Shown piece by piece: positions 1 through 12,689 of a stretch of 64,000 nucleotides of DNA (position 1 is the stretch's first letter; each line of letters starts with the position of its first letter). The stretch lies in contig NC_092468.1 in assembly GCF_047495875.1 (NCBI RefSeq), forward strand, positions 1-64,000, written 5' to 3'. This stretch comes from Pithys albifrons albifrons. Taxonomy: Eukaryota > Chordata > Aves > Passeriformes > Thamnophilidae. Position numbers and translations under genes: made by a program. Under the pieces are notes generated by a model. That model was not told the origin of the DNA. It saw only the letters and a list, made by a program, of their open reading frames with translations, and ran no database searches.

Positions 1-103
1 AAAGAAAGAAAAAGAAAACGAAGGGAGAGAGGGAGGGAGGGAAGGAAGTGCGGAAAAAAGTGCGGGGAACGTGTGGAAGGAAGGGGGGAAGAAAGAAAGA
101 AAA

Positions 104-151
<48 letters not shown>

Positions 152-900
152 AAAGAAAGAAAGAAAGAAGAGAAAGAATAGAAAGAAAGAAGAAGAAAGA
201 AAGAAAGAAAGAAAGGAAAGAAAAAGGAAGGAAGGAAGGAAGGAAGGAAGGAAGGAAGGAAGGAAGGAAGGAAGGAAGGAAGGAAGGAAGGAAGGAAGGA
301 AGGAAGGAAGGAAGGAAGGAGAAGAGGAGGAGGGAGGAAGGAGGGAGGAGAGAGGGAGAATTAGGGAGGAATGGATGGATGGAGAAATGGAGAGAGAAAA
401 GGAATGAGGAAGAAGGGATAGAAAAATGAGGGTTGGAGAGATGGAGGGAGAGAGGGACAAAGGGAGGAAGGGAGGGAGGGAGGGAGGGAGGGAGGAGTAA
501 GGACAATACGCAGGTAGAGAGTGAGGTATGAAGGGAAAGACGGGGAGAGAGAGGGAGAAGGGGATGGTTTGAGAGTCATAAAGAGTGAGACAAGGAATGC
601 GAGGGAGAGAAGAAAAAGAGGGAGGGAGTGATGGAGAGAGGGAGAGAGGGAGGGAGGGATGGTGGGAGGAAGAGAGGGAGAGGTGGAGGGAGGGATTGCC
701 AGAGGGTGGAAGAGATAGAGGTGGAGAGGAACAATGAGAAGAATGGACGGATGGAGGAAGGGAGAGAGGGAGTGATAGACATTGGGAGGCAGGGACGGAG
801 GGAGATAGAAAGGGGGGGAGGGAGAGAAGAAGGGAGGGAGGGAGGGAGGGAGGGGAGGGAGGGAGGGAGTGTTCTGGTGGCAGGAAAGGGGTCCATAGGT
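1..900. repeat. Purine-rich simple repeats
   Basis: Runs of GAAA (about 80-235), GGAA (about 226-320) and GGGA/GGAG units (330-870) fill the stretch. Long open frames occur in several frames on both strands because low-complexity purine sequence rarely makes stop codons. They encode only Lys/Glu/Arg or Ser/Pro/Leu runs and are not genes. Confidence 0.95.
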
Positions 901-939
901 AAGGAGAGGGCCAGGAGTCACAAAGGCTTCCTGGCTGCC

Positions 940-1718
940 TCAGTCGGGCCCAGCATCAGTCCCTGCAGCTGCAGATGGTCTCCTCTGGTCTCCAGGTGGT
1001 CTCCTGTCACGTGGTATCTGCTGCTGTTCTAGGGACCTTGGTTGTCTCCGTGCAGAAGATGAACTTAATAGTGGTGCTCTTTGGTGAAAGAAGTCTTGAA
1101 CCATCTTGCTTGTGTAGGAAGGGCAGTGGTCTTTTCTCTGTGCTTGAAGGGCTGGAACAGAGAGGAATGGAGCCATAGTTAAGAGACCAGATAAGTGTCG
1201 AGCCCAGGAGCCCCTCCTGCCAAGGCCATCCCACTCAGCTCTTGCCACGGGCAGGAGGGAGCAGGGCCCAGCAGCATCCGCAAGAAGGTGCTGGCCAACA
1301 ATCCCCCCGCCCCGTGCCCCTGAAATCTCCCTCTGCTGTGCCCACACCACCCCTCGTCCATGTAGGGAGCAGAGCCCTCTGCAGGCGGGGCAGGATTGCA
1401 GCTCCCCACACAAGGGCTGTGCTCCCCCTGCCAGACCCCGCTGACACACCAGCTGGGCTGGAGCTCCGGGCAGCAGCGGGTGAGGTGCAGGCTGGTGACT
1501 CACAGGGAGCTGCAGCAGTGGGCAGGGGCATCGTGCCAGCCCCACACACTGGTCATCAGGGGCTGGGGGCTTGTCCAGCCTGGGGTTGGGGTTTTGGGGC
1601 GGTTCTTACCAGGAACTCTCTGCCTCCGTGGCCACAGATGACTCTTGAAATCCATGTGGTCCTGGCTGCCCAATGCAGTGCTTTCCAAGAGGCCTGCAGA
1701 GCAAGGAACCAGGACATG
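940..1718. other. Unassigned stretch beside MROH scrap
   Basis: GC-moderate sequence with no convincing exon chain. It lies next to an MROH-derived duplicate and may be degenerate MROH intron and exon material, but I cannot align it to a particular exon by eye. Confidence 0.3.
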
Positions 1719-1934
1719 GCACCTGGAGCAGAGGTGAGGGGGGTGGAGCACAGCCCTGCCCTCAGCTGCCCTCCCCAGCCCTCCCTGCTGCCTCAAGGTG
1801 GCCGCAGGTGCACGAGACCCCTGGGTTTGGGAGGGAGGGAGGAAAGGCTGAAGTGCAGGGGAATCCAGCCACAGGCCACTTACATCTGTCAGCCACTGCT
1901 CAGGGGATCTCATGGCCACCTCCAGAACGTCCCT
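1719..1934 (-). pseudogene. MROH exon fragment (partial duplicate)
   Basis: Nearly base-for-base copy of about 5290-5509 of the neighbouring MROH-like gene. It spans the intron after the VPAILRH exon and the last part of the exon ending in PEQWLTD. The copy stops abruptly inside that exon, at the point where the gene continues with cgcgcttgtc and the copy with ttgattgttc. It has no partner exons, so it is a broken local duplicate and not a functional gene part. Confidence 0.8.
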
Positions 1935-2064
1935 CGCCACTTGATTGTTCTTAGTCAGTTTTCAAGGGACAGGTGAGCGTGACACATTGTTCTGCAAGGA
2001 ACAGGTGAGTGATACGTGTGTGCAAGTGTGTGACATGTATATGTAAGGGGTTGGGGCTTTGGTC

Positions 2065-2215
2065 AGGGTTAGGGTTAAAGTTAGGATTAGGATTAGGGTT
2101 AGGGTTAGGGTTAGGTTTAGGCTTAGGTTTAGGGGTTAGGGCTAGGGTTAGGGGTAGGCTTAGGGGTTAGGGCTAAGGTTAGGTTTAGGGGTTACAGTTA
2201 GAGTTAGGGTTTGGG
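2065..2215. repeat. Degenerate interstitial TTAGGG tract
   Basis: About 150 bp of TTAGGG hexamers with variants (TTAGGA, TTTAGG, TTAGGGG, GCTAGGG) reading on the plus strand. Only three or four perfect units are consecutive. The decay fits an old interstitial or subtelomeric telomere-like block, not an active chromosome end. Confidence 0.85.
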
Positions 2216-2422
2216 TGAGGGGGTTACATGTGTGGGAGAATCATAGTCTCTGTTTGACCCTGACTGCCGTTAGGATCAAGGCAGTCTGAGCTATCAGGCA
2301 GCGGACGGAGGAATCCCTTTCTTTTGCCTCATATTCCTCAAGTACTGTGACCAAAAGAACACAGAGCCAGGATGAGCCCCCGTGTTAGCACAGACCCCCA
2401 TCTCCCCTCCAGCCCACACTCC

Positions 2423-5400
2423 CTACTCACTGCTGAGGCTCCATGTCAGCCACTCCTCTCTCTGGTCCCTCAGGTGCCGCACAGCCAGCCCTGGGCACAG
2501 AGCTCTGTCAGCCCCTGCTCCCCAGAGCTCCCAGCAGCACATCCCTGGCCCTGCCCAAACCCCTGAGTAGCCCGGGGGTGGCACTGAGGGAGGCGGCCAC
2601 CAAGCCCAACTGCAGGGCTGGGCAGGGGTGGCCCAGAGAGTCTGAGACCCTGCCCAGGGTGGCATCAAGGCTTCAGTGCACTGGGGCCAGGCGTCCCAAA
2701 GAGGGACCTCGGGCACTGGGACTCACCAAAGAACCTGATGGCCGCATCTCGAAGAGAGACCTGAGAGTGGTTCAGGTATTCCTTACTATCCCTCAGGAAA
2801 AATAGGACTCTGCTTCTGTCCTTCAGCACCTGCACAGGGTACAAGACCATGGGCATTTCACAGAGCTCCCCAGCTGCCCAGAGCAGTCCCTCCTACAGCC
2901 TCCCCTTTGCCAAGAGCCCTCCCTCCTGCTGGGTGCAGGGAGGGCAGAGGAGCCTGGAGGAGGTTCCTCTTCTCCAGGTCAGGAACAAGGTGCAGCCCCA
3001 GACTGTGGGCTCTGGAGTGCTGAAGGGCAGGGCAGGCCCATCTGCAGAGCTGCCAGCCTGGGCACAGAGCAGTGGGCAGCCCTGGCCCAGGCTGGGCCCT
3101 GCTGCTCGTCCTCACCAAACACTCGCCGATCCTCCACGTCTGCTGCGTCTGCACCAGGTACTTGAGCTTCTTCCACTTGAGGAGCTCTGCTGCAGCAAGG
3201 AGGGCTTCCCCAGACGCCTGCAGGACAGAAGGTGAGAGATGGCACCAGGGCCTGGGGAAGGAGAGCTCTTGGCTTTGGTCCTGGGTGATCCTGCCCTCAG
3301 GCAGCTGGGACATGGCCTTGTCAAAGGATCTCGGGGGGTCTTGAGGAGAGCCCTGGGGGACAGGGACTGAGGTGCAAAGGCCTGGCCTCCAGCACCTGTG
3401 GGGAGAGCTGGGAAGCCTGCAGGGACACACATGTGCAGGCTCTGGTGGCTCTGGGCTGCTGCTGGGCCCTGCTGGAGCAGGTCGGGCAGGTGTTGGCCAT
3501 GGCCATGCCAGGGTCTGTGCCCCTGCTCGTGCTGGTTGTGCAGGGCCCCTTCCCGTGGGCTGCATGGGGGAGGGCTGCCCCCTGCCCTCTGTGTGTCACT
3601 GCTCAGCCTTGAAATCTGTACCTTGGCCACTCCGGGGTCCTGGTCACTCATGTGAAAGAGGAATTTGACTAGAACCTTCCACACATAGTTCTTCATCCTC
3701 CTCTTGTCCCCCGACACTGTTTTCCCCAGCAGATCTCGGAAGAGGCAGGTGCTGATCTTTCGCACACGGCGGTCCCTCTGGTGGGAAGGAGGAAAGGTGA
3801 GCTTTAGAAACAGCACCTCCCTGCCCACGGTGAGGAGAGGAGAGAGGTGAGGTGGCTGAGGTGAGGGGAGATGCTCTGGGGTCAGATTCCAGAGCGGGCA
3901 AAAGCAGCTCTGGGCTGCAAGGCCCAGAAGGGATCCCAGGAGAGCCCAGGGGAGTGGAGCTGCCCCCAGCGCTGCTCGCAGGGCTGGGCTGCAGGGCAGC
4001 TGTCCTTGCCCTGTGCCCACCTCAGGGCTCAGGCTCCCACATCAGCCTTACCGGTCCAAGAAGGGCTGCAGCATGTCCAGCAGCTGCACAGCCATGGGGC
4101 TGGCCTCCCTCTTGTTCAGGTGACCCATCATGGTTTGGATCACCTGCAGGGCCTTTATAGTGATGTGCACACTGCTGTGCAAGATGAGGTCCATTAAGTC
4201 TGGCAGGAGAAACTGAAATTTTCTGGCCTGTAGCAAAGACAGTTTCCATTTTGTGAGAAGTTCTGTGCCTGCACAGCTCCCCTGGCAGCCACCGGGCAAC
4301 CCTGTGGTAGGGAGGGTATTGGGAGCAGTCGCCCCAGCACCTGCCTGCCTGCCCAGGACAAGCCACCACCTTACCCCAGGGCGTCAGACCCCGAGTGCCA
4401 ACAGGTCTGTCCCTGACAGCACCCTGCTCACCATGTCAGCTCTCTCTGACAGTGTCAAGAGGCCGCTGAGCACCAGGGAGAGCAGAGCAAAACTTGGACT
4501 CTTCAGAAACATTGTTTTGGTGCACGGACGATGAAAGTTCTCCTCTTCCCCGTCATCACAGGCCAGCATCTGAAAGAAACCCAGCAGTGAGTGCCCAGCA
4601 GAGCTGGCAGTGCTCCCCACGTGCTGCAGCTCCTGCTTCCCACTGGCAGCTGAGGATAAGGGCACCTGGGCTGTTCCTGCAAACTCACAACAAAGCCAGC
4701 AAGGCAGGTGTTCTCCTGCTCAGTGGGGAAGAACCTGAATCGCCAGTCCTGGAATTGGATGTGCAGCTCCTTTAAAATCTCCTGCAGAGTCTGGGGCACG
4801 GAGAACATCTCCTCCCACAGCCTGAGCGCCTCCCTGCAAGGCAGAGAGCTCTGTCAGCAGGGCTGCCTTGGCCACAGCAGCATGAGAGGCAGGAGAGGGC
4901 TGAGGGGGTGCCTCCCGTGGGCAGGGAGGAGGGGGCTGGCTCTGGGCTGGCTCGGCCAGCTTTGGCTGCTGCAGGCCTGCATGACCCCCCCAGGGCTGGA
5001 ACGCACACTGGGATGGAGGGCCCTGCTCCTCAGCGGGGATCCTGCAGCATTCCTTGGGTCTGGCAGCCAGAGAGTGTTGGGGTCCCTATCCCCACAGGGA
5101 ACAAGCCCTCGGGGCTCTCAGGGCCAGTACCTGCTTCTTGTGGGAACGATCTTCAGCAGCGTCATGACGACTTCCCCAGGCCACAGATTGGCCATGAGGA
5201 GCAGCAGTGTGTCCAGGCTGTGCTGGGTTATTGCACTCCTGTCCCTGTGCTCTTTGCCATCCAAGATGTGCCTTAGGATGGCTGGCACCTGGAGCAAACA
5301 GAGGTGAGGGGGGTGGAGCACAGCCCTGCCCTCAGCTGCCCTCCCCAGCCCTCCCTGCTGCCTCAAGGTGGCCGTAGGTGCACGAGACCCCTGGGTTTGG

Positions 5401-8400
5401 GAGGGAGGGAGGAAAGGCTGAAGTGCAGGGGAATCCAGCCACAGGCCACTTACATCTGTCAGCCACTGCTCAGGGGATCTCATGGCCACCTCCAGAACGT
5501 CCCTCGCCACGCGCTTGTCTTCCTCCTTGCAGAATCTGACAGCCTCGATGGCGGCAAGGACGACATCTCTCCTGCCAGCAGGTGTGAGGTATTTCCCAAA
5601 GGCCTGTGGCAGGAGGGAAGGGAGCGAAGGGCAGTCACACCGAGTGTCCCGCTGGTGCTGCTTGGCTTGGCCTTCCCAGCAGCCCTGGCACTGGTGCCCA
5701 GCAGTGCTGGTGGCAGTGCCCTCAAGGCCCTGCATGGGGCAGGATGAGGAGGAGCACCAGGAGAAGGCTGAGGGTTGGGTTCATGGGCACTGGGAGCTGG
5801 CCCTGCAGAGACTCAGGGCTTGCTGGTGGGCAGGAGGGCTTGAGGTGCTGCTGGGACACCAGAGGGCTGCCCTTGCAGTATCCCTGCTTGGAGACAGCAG
5901 GACCCTCTCACCAAGGACTGTCCTGCTGATTTGGGGCCCCTCTGACCATACAAGTCCCCTGCTGATGCCGTGGACAAGAGTCGCAGCAAGGATGGGGTGT
6001 GTTACCTCAGTAAAGGCCCCAGCACTGGGCACATGCAGCAAGGAGGTGAGCTCAGCTTCCCAGTGTGCTTGGAGCTCTGCATTTGCCTCTGCCAGTGCCA
6101 GGCCTAAGGAGCCAGGAAACACAGACACATGGGTGAGGCACAGCAGCTCTACCAGCCACCAAATCCTGACAAGCCTTGGGAACCTGGATGGGCTGGGGAG
6201 GAGTCGGTGAGAGCAGGAGGTGCTGGGCAGCAGTGGGGGGTAGAGGGGGCCCTGCCTCCAGTGTATGCACCCCAGTGCTCCTGGCCCTGGGAGCTCCAAG
6301 CATCTGGAGCTGTGATGCAGCCCCAGTTCAGTGGTGGCTGCAGGAACGCTGAGGGGAACGGCTGGCACGGCTGCAGTGCGGCAGGGCAGGGTCACGAGCT
6401 CTGAGGGGAGATGGGGAAGGGCAGGGGCTGAGCCCTGTGTGAAGGAGCAGCTCAGCTCCACGGGACCATGAACAGCCTGGGAGAGAGCACAAGGGGCAGG
6501 AGCAGAGGTGCACTGCTGCACCTGCACCAGGAACAAAAAGGGTGTGTCCCAATGCCCAGGAAGACAAGCAGATGGATGGAGTGATGTGGCTGTGCAGGGG
6601 GATGCAGCCCACCACGGCTTCTCTTACGTTTCTGCTGACAGGTGAATTTGAAGAAGCCGTAAAAAGCATCCAGAGCCACAGGTCTGGTCCTTTCTTCCCC
6701 AAATAGACTGAGCAGGAGGTGTCCTAGCAGCTTGTCAAGGACGGGGATCTCGACAGCACATCTGTCCTCCTTTGGATCGGCCTGGGGGAGGCAGGCAGAA
6801 GAGCAGAAGGGCTCAGGGCAGGCAGCTGAGGCCAAACACGGACCCCCACAGGGTACCCAGAGCTGGATGCACGTGGGACAGAGCTTGGCATGGCCCTGCA
6901 GGCCCCATCTCTCAGAGCAGCTCTCTGGGCATCAGCCCCAGCAGAGAGAGATGCCTGGGTTTCCCTCTGTGCTCCTTGGACAGTCCTGTCTCACAAAGGC
7001 CTGGGGACAGAGCTGGCTCCTGGCAGAGAAGCCCAGGGGAAATGGAGGAAGCAAGACCCTTTAGCTCAGAGGCTGGCAGAGCACCCAAACCTGCACCCAG
7101 GCTGGCCCTGCAGGAACCTCTGAGATGCAGCTGCACTGGGGCACAGAGACGGGGAGATGGCCTGGCTGGAGGGTGCCCGGTCCTTACCTCCAGAGGGCAA
7201 AATTCAGCCAGCAAATGGCTCACTGTCCTCATCCTGCCTATGGCCCTCTCCTTCACAGCTGCTGTCTCAGAGGATGTGAAGTTCAGCAGCTCCTGGGAAG
7301 ACAGAGGCTGCAGGTGATTCCCAGGAGCACACGCCTGCTCCAGCAGCAGCAACAGCAGGGCTCTGCTCCTGAGACACACTTGCACTGTCCCTCCAGGCTT
7401 CCTCTGACCTCAAGCAGAGCCTGCAGGGGGGCTCCTGCCCCTGGGGTCCCTCACAGGCCTGGCACAAGGCCCCAGGCAAACCGGGTGGCCAGGCAGGAAG
7501 GCAGGTGCCACTCTCTGCAGCCACTGTGCTCCAGCAGAACCTGCTGCCAGCCCCTGCTTCCCCAGGGCAGGTGGGCACCCTCCCCACAGCACGCTGGGCT
7601 GCACAGCCCTCCAGGGGGGTCCTTGTTCCGGCCAGGAGAGGGCCAATGTTTGCACTAGCCAAGAGGGGCATGGCCACCACCCCGGGGTTATTCTACCCCA
7701 CTTCACACCACACGGGAATGAGCGGCCAGGGCAATGCTGGATCCATGGGGAGCACTTGCCTGTACCTCTCTTGTACCCTCTGTTATTAATATTCTTGCTG
7801 TAACTGCTGGGTTGTTATTTCAGTGCTCTTTTAGTGAACTGTTCTTAATTCAACCATGACATTTTACATTCGTGATTCCAATTACCCTTTCCATCTCACC
7901 TCAGAGGGAAGGAAACGGGAGGGGGAACAAGGAAGGAGCAGGTGGTTTAGAGTGTTTGGAGTGTTTCAGTGGGAACACTAAATTGTGGAATACCAATCCT
8001 AAACCGTGAGAGGGGGGCACCACCCAGCCAGGAGTGAACAACCCTTCCCCTGCAGAGGGAGAACCAGTTCTGTGGCCCCCCTCTATGCACAGGCCAGACC
8101 TCCAAGATGTCCTGCAGCAGGTCTCCAACTATGGAGGCAGGAGATCTGAGCACTATTGCCTCCAGCATGGTGTCCATGGCAGCCAGGGTCTGCAAAGAGG
8201 ACAGAGAGAAGGGGCAGTGATTGTGCCATCCCTGCCACCCCCAGGACAATGGTCTGAACTGCCAGTGTCAGGGCAGGAGGCCCACGCTGCCTGGGGGAGT
8301 CCCAGGAGCAGGCAGTGTGCTGGGGGCAGACGAGGTGCACTGCTGGATGTGGCTGGAGCCCAGGAAAGGCATGAAGGGACAAGGGTAAGAAAGTGAAGCT

Positions 8401-10306
8401 GAGATCGTGGCCAGCCTTGGACCTTTGGTCATAAAGCAGCTTGGGGTGGCCGAGCAGCTCTGAGAGACTGCAGCCTCCTCGCAGTACTTACCCGAGCACA
8501 GAGAGAAGCTTCCAGGACTTGCAATTCCTCATTTGGAGGGAGAAAGAACACACTCTGGAAGCAGCTTCTGAAGAGGTTTCTCTTGCCCTGCAGCACCGTG
8601 CCCATGCAGCTGCAAAGAGTGAGGGCACAGTTGGGCACTGGTGCTGGGAGCAGCAGCTCCCGGTCTCCTGCAGCCCTGGGGCAGGGGCTGGGGAAGCATA
8701 GACAGGTGGGCACGGAGTGCTGGGGCAGGGGAGCCAGGATTGATGAGAGGGTACCTGAGTGAGGCCACGGCAAGCAGGGCGAGCCACCGCACCTCCGTGG
8801 TGATCTCATTCCTGGGCTCCTCATCCAGCAGCACCTGCAGGGCACAAGAGAGCTGGAACCTGGCAGCTCCCAGCACCCAGTGCCACCAGCCCCTCTCCCT
8901 GTCCCACCACTCTCCTCACACGATGGTGGGAGTCCTTGTCCCCTTGCCCAGGGTGCCAGGTGCCCCCTCACCTGGATCCTCTCTGCCACCTCATATCTGC
9001 GGCAGAACAGACTGAGGTCCTGGCCCAAGCCACGGTCCCTGGCCATCCTGTAGAGGATGCAGATGCTCTCCAGAAACTGCAGCTTTTGGTCCTGCTCCTG
9101 GCAGCCAGGGGACAGAGAGACAAGCAGAGAGTGTGAAGAGGGGACACACAGTCGGTGGGATCAGAGCCCTGGGCTGCAGTGCTCTGTGGGAGCAGCAGCT
9201 CTGCCCAGCCCGCACCTGGAAGGGCATAACCACCGTCCAACTGGCCGTGCTTTCCTGGTCTGGGTTTCTGGCAAAGACCTGGATGAAATCCATGACTTCC
9301 TGCTCTTCTGTGCTCAGAGGTGAACAGCTGGTCTCTAACAGAAGGGGAGAGAGGGGAGGGCTGCAGAGACTGCAGTGACAGGAGAGAGCCGAGGAAGATG
9401 TGCCCTGAGAAGGAACAAGGGCCAATACCCAAACCCCCTCCCCAAGTTTTAGGCCTGTTTGCTCCAGCCTTATCACCAAGCATGTTCTGTTCTCTTTACT
9501 AGGACATGGTTATCGCTCAGTTCTCTGTACCGTAGCCTAGAGCCGAATTAATCGGCTAATGGTAGACATTTGAATAGAGCAAAATGGTAGCTAGACAAGA
9601 TCTTTTCTATTAGTTTTGGTTGGGTCACCAATGAAAGGAAGGAAGCTGGGTCAAGGAGAGGAAGACTAATTGGGACCCTTCTTTTGGGGATGAAGACCAG
9701 AAGGACCCCTCCCCAAAACTGATGCCCCGAGATGGCTGGATGGCACTTGCCTCCCCTGCCAGCGCTCCCGGCCCCTGTGCTGCCCACCCCGACAGCCCCT
9801 GTGCAAAGCAGAGGGATGGGCACTGTGCTCAGACCTCTGTCCCTCGCTCCAGTGGCCTCCTCATTCATGTCTGCCATGGTGGATGTCCGTGGGGAGTCCC
9901 AGTCCTTGGAGGTCTCCAGATGCCTCTTCCACTGTCTCTTAAAAAGAAGGGAGAGGTGTTTGCAACAGAGGGGCAGAGGCTGCGGTGCCAAAGGCTCCCC
10001 AAGCTCTGCCCCTCTCTGCCTTCTGCCCCCAAGTCCTGCCCCTCTCTCTCACCCTTCTCCTCTTTCAGTTCAGTCAAGTAACTCCGCCGTCTGCACCTTT
10101 GCTGATTCTGAGAAGCCTGAGGTGGGTGAACTTGCAGTACTGGCTGAGAGCCCCAAAGCCTGAGGCTCTCCCTGGGCAGCTCTGTCCCTCCTCTTCCTTC
10201 TCCTGCTGTTGTCAGGTAAAACTGACACCGGCCTGAGCCCAGAGCTCCCTTTGGTGCCCTTGGCCCCACGGGTCACAGTGACCACTGTGACATCAGCATC
10301 CTCCAC
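2423..10306 (-). CDS. MROH-like gene (maestro HEAT-repeat family), multi-exon
   Basis: Nineteen exons are visible. In transcription order they are 10306-10070 (5' limit uncertain), about 9937-9835, 9334-9216, 9097-8972, 8834-8755, 8609-8492, 8189-8100, 7292-7188, 6781-6628, 6103-6006, 5603-5454, 5288-5131, 4833-4689, 4569-4432, 4227-4052, 3775-3622, 3217-3116, 2829-2727 and 2490-2423 (stop TAG at 2425-2423). Each has AG/GT borders, and phases join without a break at the junctions from 6781 down to 2423 that I checked. The protein is leucine-rich and helical, with segments such as GKYLTPAGRRDVVLAAIEAV, FLLPDLMDLILHSSVHITIK and the tail HLRDQREEW, the pattern of avian maestro HEAT-like repeat proteins. 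The family is much expanded in birds and its function is poorly known; HEAT repeats usually act as protein-binding scaffolds. I cannot name the paralog. The true first exon may lie upstream. Confidence 0.82.
7645..8020 (+). mobile_element. LTR-like fragment in MROH intron
   Basis: AT-richer block inside the intron between the exons at 7188-7292 and 8100-8189. Its text (ttatttcagtgctcttttagtgaactg and neighbours) resembles the R/U5 and leader end of avian ERV-L LTRs as I remember them. Boundaries are uncertain and no target duplication was found. Confidence 0.4.
9406..9718 (+). mobile_element. Truncated class I ERV LTR in MROH intron
   Basis: Starts TGAGAAGGAACAAGGGCC and matches, almost base for base, the LTR that begins at 14387 and resumes at 15126 after a nested insertion. 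It stops after ctccccaaaact, about half way through that LTR. No target duplication is visible, so the element is truncated. It lies between MROH exons 9216-9334 and 9835-9937 on the strand opposite to the gene. Confidence 0.85.
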
Positions 10307-10329
10307 CTGAAATCAGGGCAGGGATGGCC

Positions 10330-10570
10330 CACTGTGAGGTTCTTTGGTAAGCGAGGTAACACCCCAGTGACTCCCCTGGTCCCCCAGTTACCCCCCAGTG
10401 ACCCCCCCGACCTTTCAGTGACCCCCCCAGACCCTGAAATACATCCAGATCCCCCAGACCCCCAGTGACTCACCCAGACCCCCCAGTGAGCCCCTAGCCC
10501 TACCAGTGACCCCCACATCCCCTCAGTAATACCCGCAGACCTCCAAGTTACCCTCCACTTAGCCCACAGT
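10330..10570. repeat. C-rich minisatellite (CCCCAGTGACC-type unit)
   Basis: Imperfect tandem units close to ccccccagtgacc, about 12-25 bp long. They lie just upstream of the first recognised MROH exon, between the gene and the ERV stack. Confidence 0.85.
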
Positions 10571-10695
10571 GACAGCCCCAGTGACATTCAGACCTTTACT
10601 AGACAAAAAATAACAGGGACAAAGGTGCCACCCCTGTCCCTTGACCCCAACACAGGGGTGGCACTGCAGAAAACTGCCTCCCCCAGTGTCCCCGG

Positions 10696-10865
10696 TGATA
10701 AGCAAAAACTTAGCAAAAATAACTGTTAAGAGAAAGTTTTGGATTCTAGTAACAGCAAAGGTATTTATTGACAACGTTGGAGGAAAGCCAGCTCATACTG
10801 GGCAAATACTTGCCTAACTTGTTTGTGGAAAATAAGCTATTTTGTAGTCTTAAGTCCATAGTTAA
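10696..10865 (-). mobile_element. Inverted 3' half of class I ERV LTR
   Basis: Read on the minus strand this is the terminal part of the same LTR family seen at 20315-20909. It has the CAATAAA-type polyadenylation region, a run like gttatttttgc, and the end TTTTTGCTTATCA (TGATAAGC at 10696 on the plus strand). It is joined head-on to plus-strand pol sequence at about 10866, which shows an inversion or deletion at the 5' side of the adjacent ERV. Confidence 0.75.
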
Positions 10866-11494
10866 GTACCCATTTTTGTGCACCAATTGTGCAAGCAATA
10901 AGGAAAGAATTGCAAATGGATTGGCAATTGCACATTCCTTACAGACCTCAAGCAAGTGGACAGGTGGGAAAGATGAACCACCTTATCAAACAGCAAATAG
11001 CCAAAATTTGTCAAGAAGCAAATTTGCACTGGTATCAAGCTTTACCCATTGCTTTGATTCGCATTAGAGTCAGGCCAAGATCTAAAGAAAAGCTAAGCCC
11101 CTTTGAGATCTCGTATGGCAGACCATATGCAATGAATCCTGTAAACAGTGAAGCTTTGGATCTAATAGGTAGCCAGTATGTCTTTGATTACCTTGTAACA
11201 ATAGGGAAACAGCTGAATAAGAAGGCTACCACAGTAATAGAAGATCAGCCTAAACAACCTGGTTGCAAATTGCATCCATTTAGTCCTGGTGATATGGTCT
11301 ATGTTAAGAATTTTTCAGGAAACCCCCTACAAGAGAAGTGTGACGGACCATCCCAGGTGCTGCTGAGCACCTTCACTGCAATCCGGATAAAGGAGAAACC
11401 AACCTGGCTCCACTACTCCCGAGTCAAGAAGGCTCCTGAGCAGAAATGGACCTCAGAGCAGGAACCATCTACTGTCAACTCCTCTCGGTGCTGA
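10866..11494 (+). pseudogene. Class I ERV pol remnant (integrase C-terminal part)
   Basis: An open frame of about 200 residues starting at the THFCAP-like segment that follows the integrase DNG motif. It keeps the PYRPQASGQV segment around the catalytic glutamate region, the FEISYGRP segment, a SPGDMVYVKNF basic domain and a terminal HYSRVKKAP motif. That last motif is typical of gammaretrovirus-like integrases. Protease, reverse transcriptase, RNase H and the integrase core are absent because the 5' side is replaced by the inverted LTR. The env frame begins just before pol ends, as in related viruses. It is a dead fragment. Confidence 0.85.
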
Positions 11495-12689
11495 TCTTTG
11501 GGACTTTAAGAAATACATTGACTCTAAACCAAACACATGCCCAAAACACATCATGCTCTCAGGCTTATGATGGAATCTCTGGCCTGTTAGTTAATCTAGG
11601 GCCAGATTCTCAGTACGAGTACATAAACAGCCTTGCCCAGATGAAAAAGTGCAACACATCTGTCATAGCATTGCAAAGAGCAATAGTTTTAACAGGATGG
11701 CAGAATGAGAATTTTAGTTCAAGTGTTTGGACTGGAAAAGTTAGGGCAAGAACTCGGGTAGGATGCAGAGTGTACACCTCCCCCACCCCCAAACCAACTG
11801 GCCACCCAGAATCTGTATTAGTGTGTGAGATTCCTTAGACATTTACCCCACTATTGCACAGTACAGAAAAATAATCAGTGGACATGTGTGTGAGTCTGAT
11901 CAAGGTTGGCACACTTTCACCTTAGACAAATCAGTTTCTGCCATTTGCAACTGGGTATTCAAGGAAAGAAACGTAACAAGGAAGTGCATAGTAAAAGCTG
12001 CTTCAGGTGACCTGGCAACTAAATCTCCTCCTAAACCACCCACCAGGGTTACCTCACATACCACGACACCTTCCTTGAATTGTGAAAACACCACAACCTA
12101 ACTTTTGCTGGACCCTAATTCGCCAATCAAATGAGCAAAAGTTACTCTTAGATCCCACATTCTCACTGAAAAAGGTTCACATAAACATCCAAATAAACAT
12201 CTCTCACTTGTAAAAAGACTGTCAGCCCTATGTACAGCAGAGCCTCAAAGGCTGGAATGCATGGCTGGCAGCCAGATCACACAACAAGATTCGGAGAGAT
12301 GTGGCTGGATGGTTTGGCACAGGATTGGGTGTCCTAAATACTATAGATCGAGAAGTGTTAATTAATAAACTCAGTGATGTCACTCCTGATCTAGGAAAAC
12401 TTAAGATTCCCTTAAGAACATCTTTGCTCACCCTGGCAGAAACACAATCACTGGCAGTCAAACTATTACCACTAGTAGCCACTCTTACAGCTGCAGACCT
12501 TACCAAAATTGCTGACTACCCTGGTAGCATCAATAAGAAAGTTGCACTTGCTATGCAGTGCATCCAAACCCAGCAATGGGGACAAACTTGGCTGCAGGAA
12601 TATTCAGAGAAGGAACACCAGGAATACTGCCCCAAGAGATAAGAGAAATAATAGCCAGAAACCGTTCCACTACTCAGTTTGAGAAAAAT

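Noticed and set aside
48..1032. Several overlapping open frames of 100-190 codons on both strands
   Set aside because: They consist of Lys/Glu/Arg or Pro/Ser/Leu runs created by purine-rich simple repeats; no start context, exon structure or family motif.
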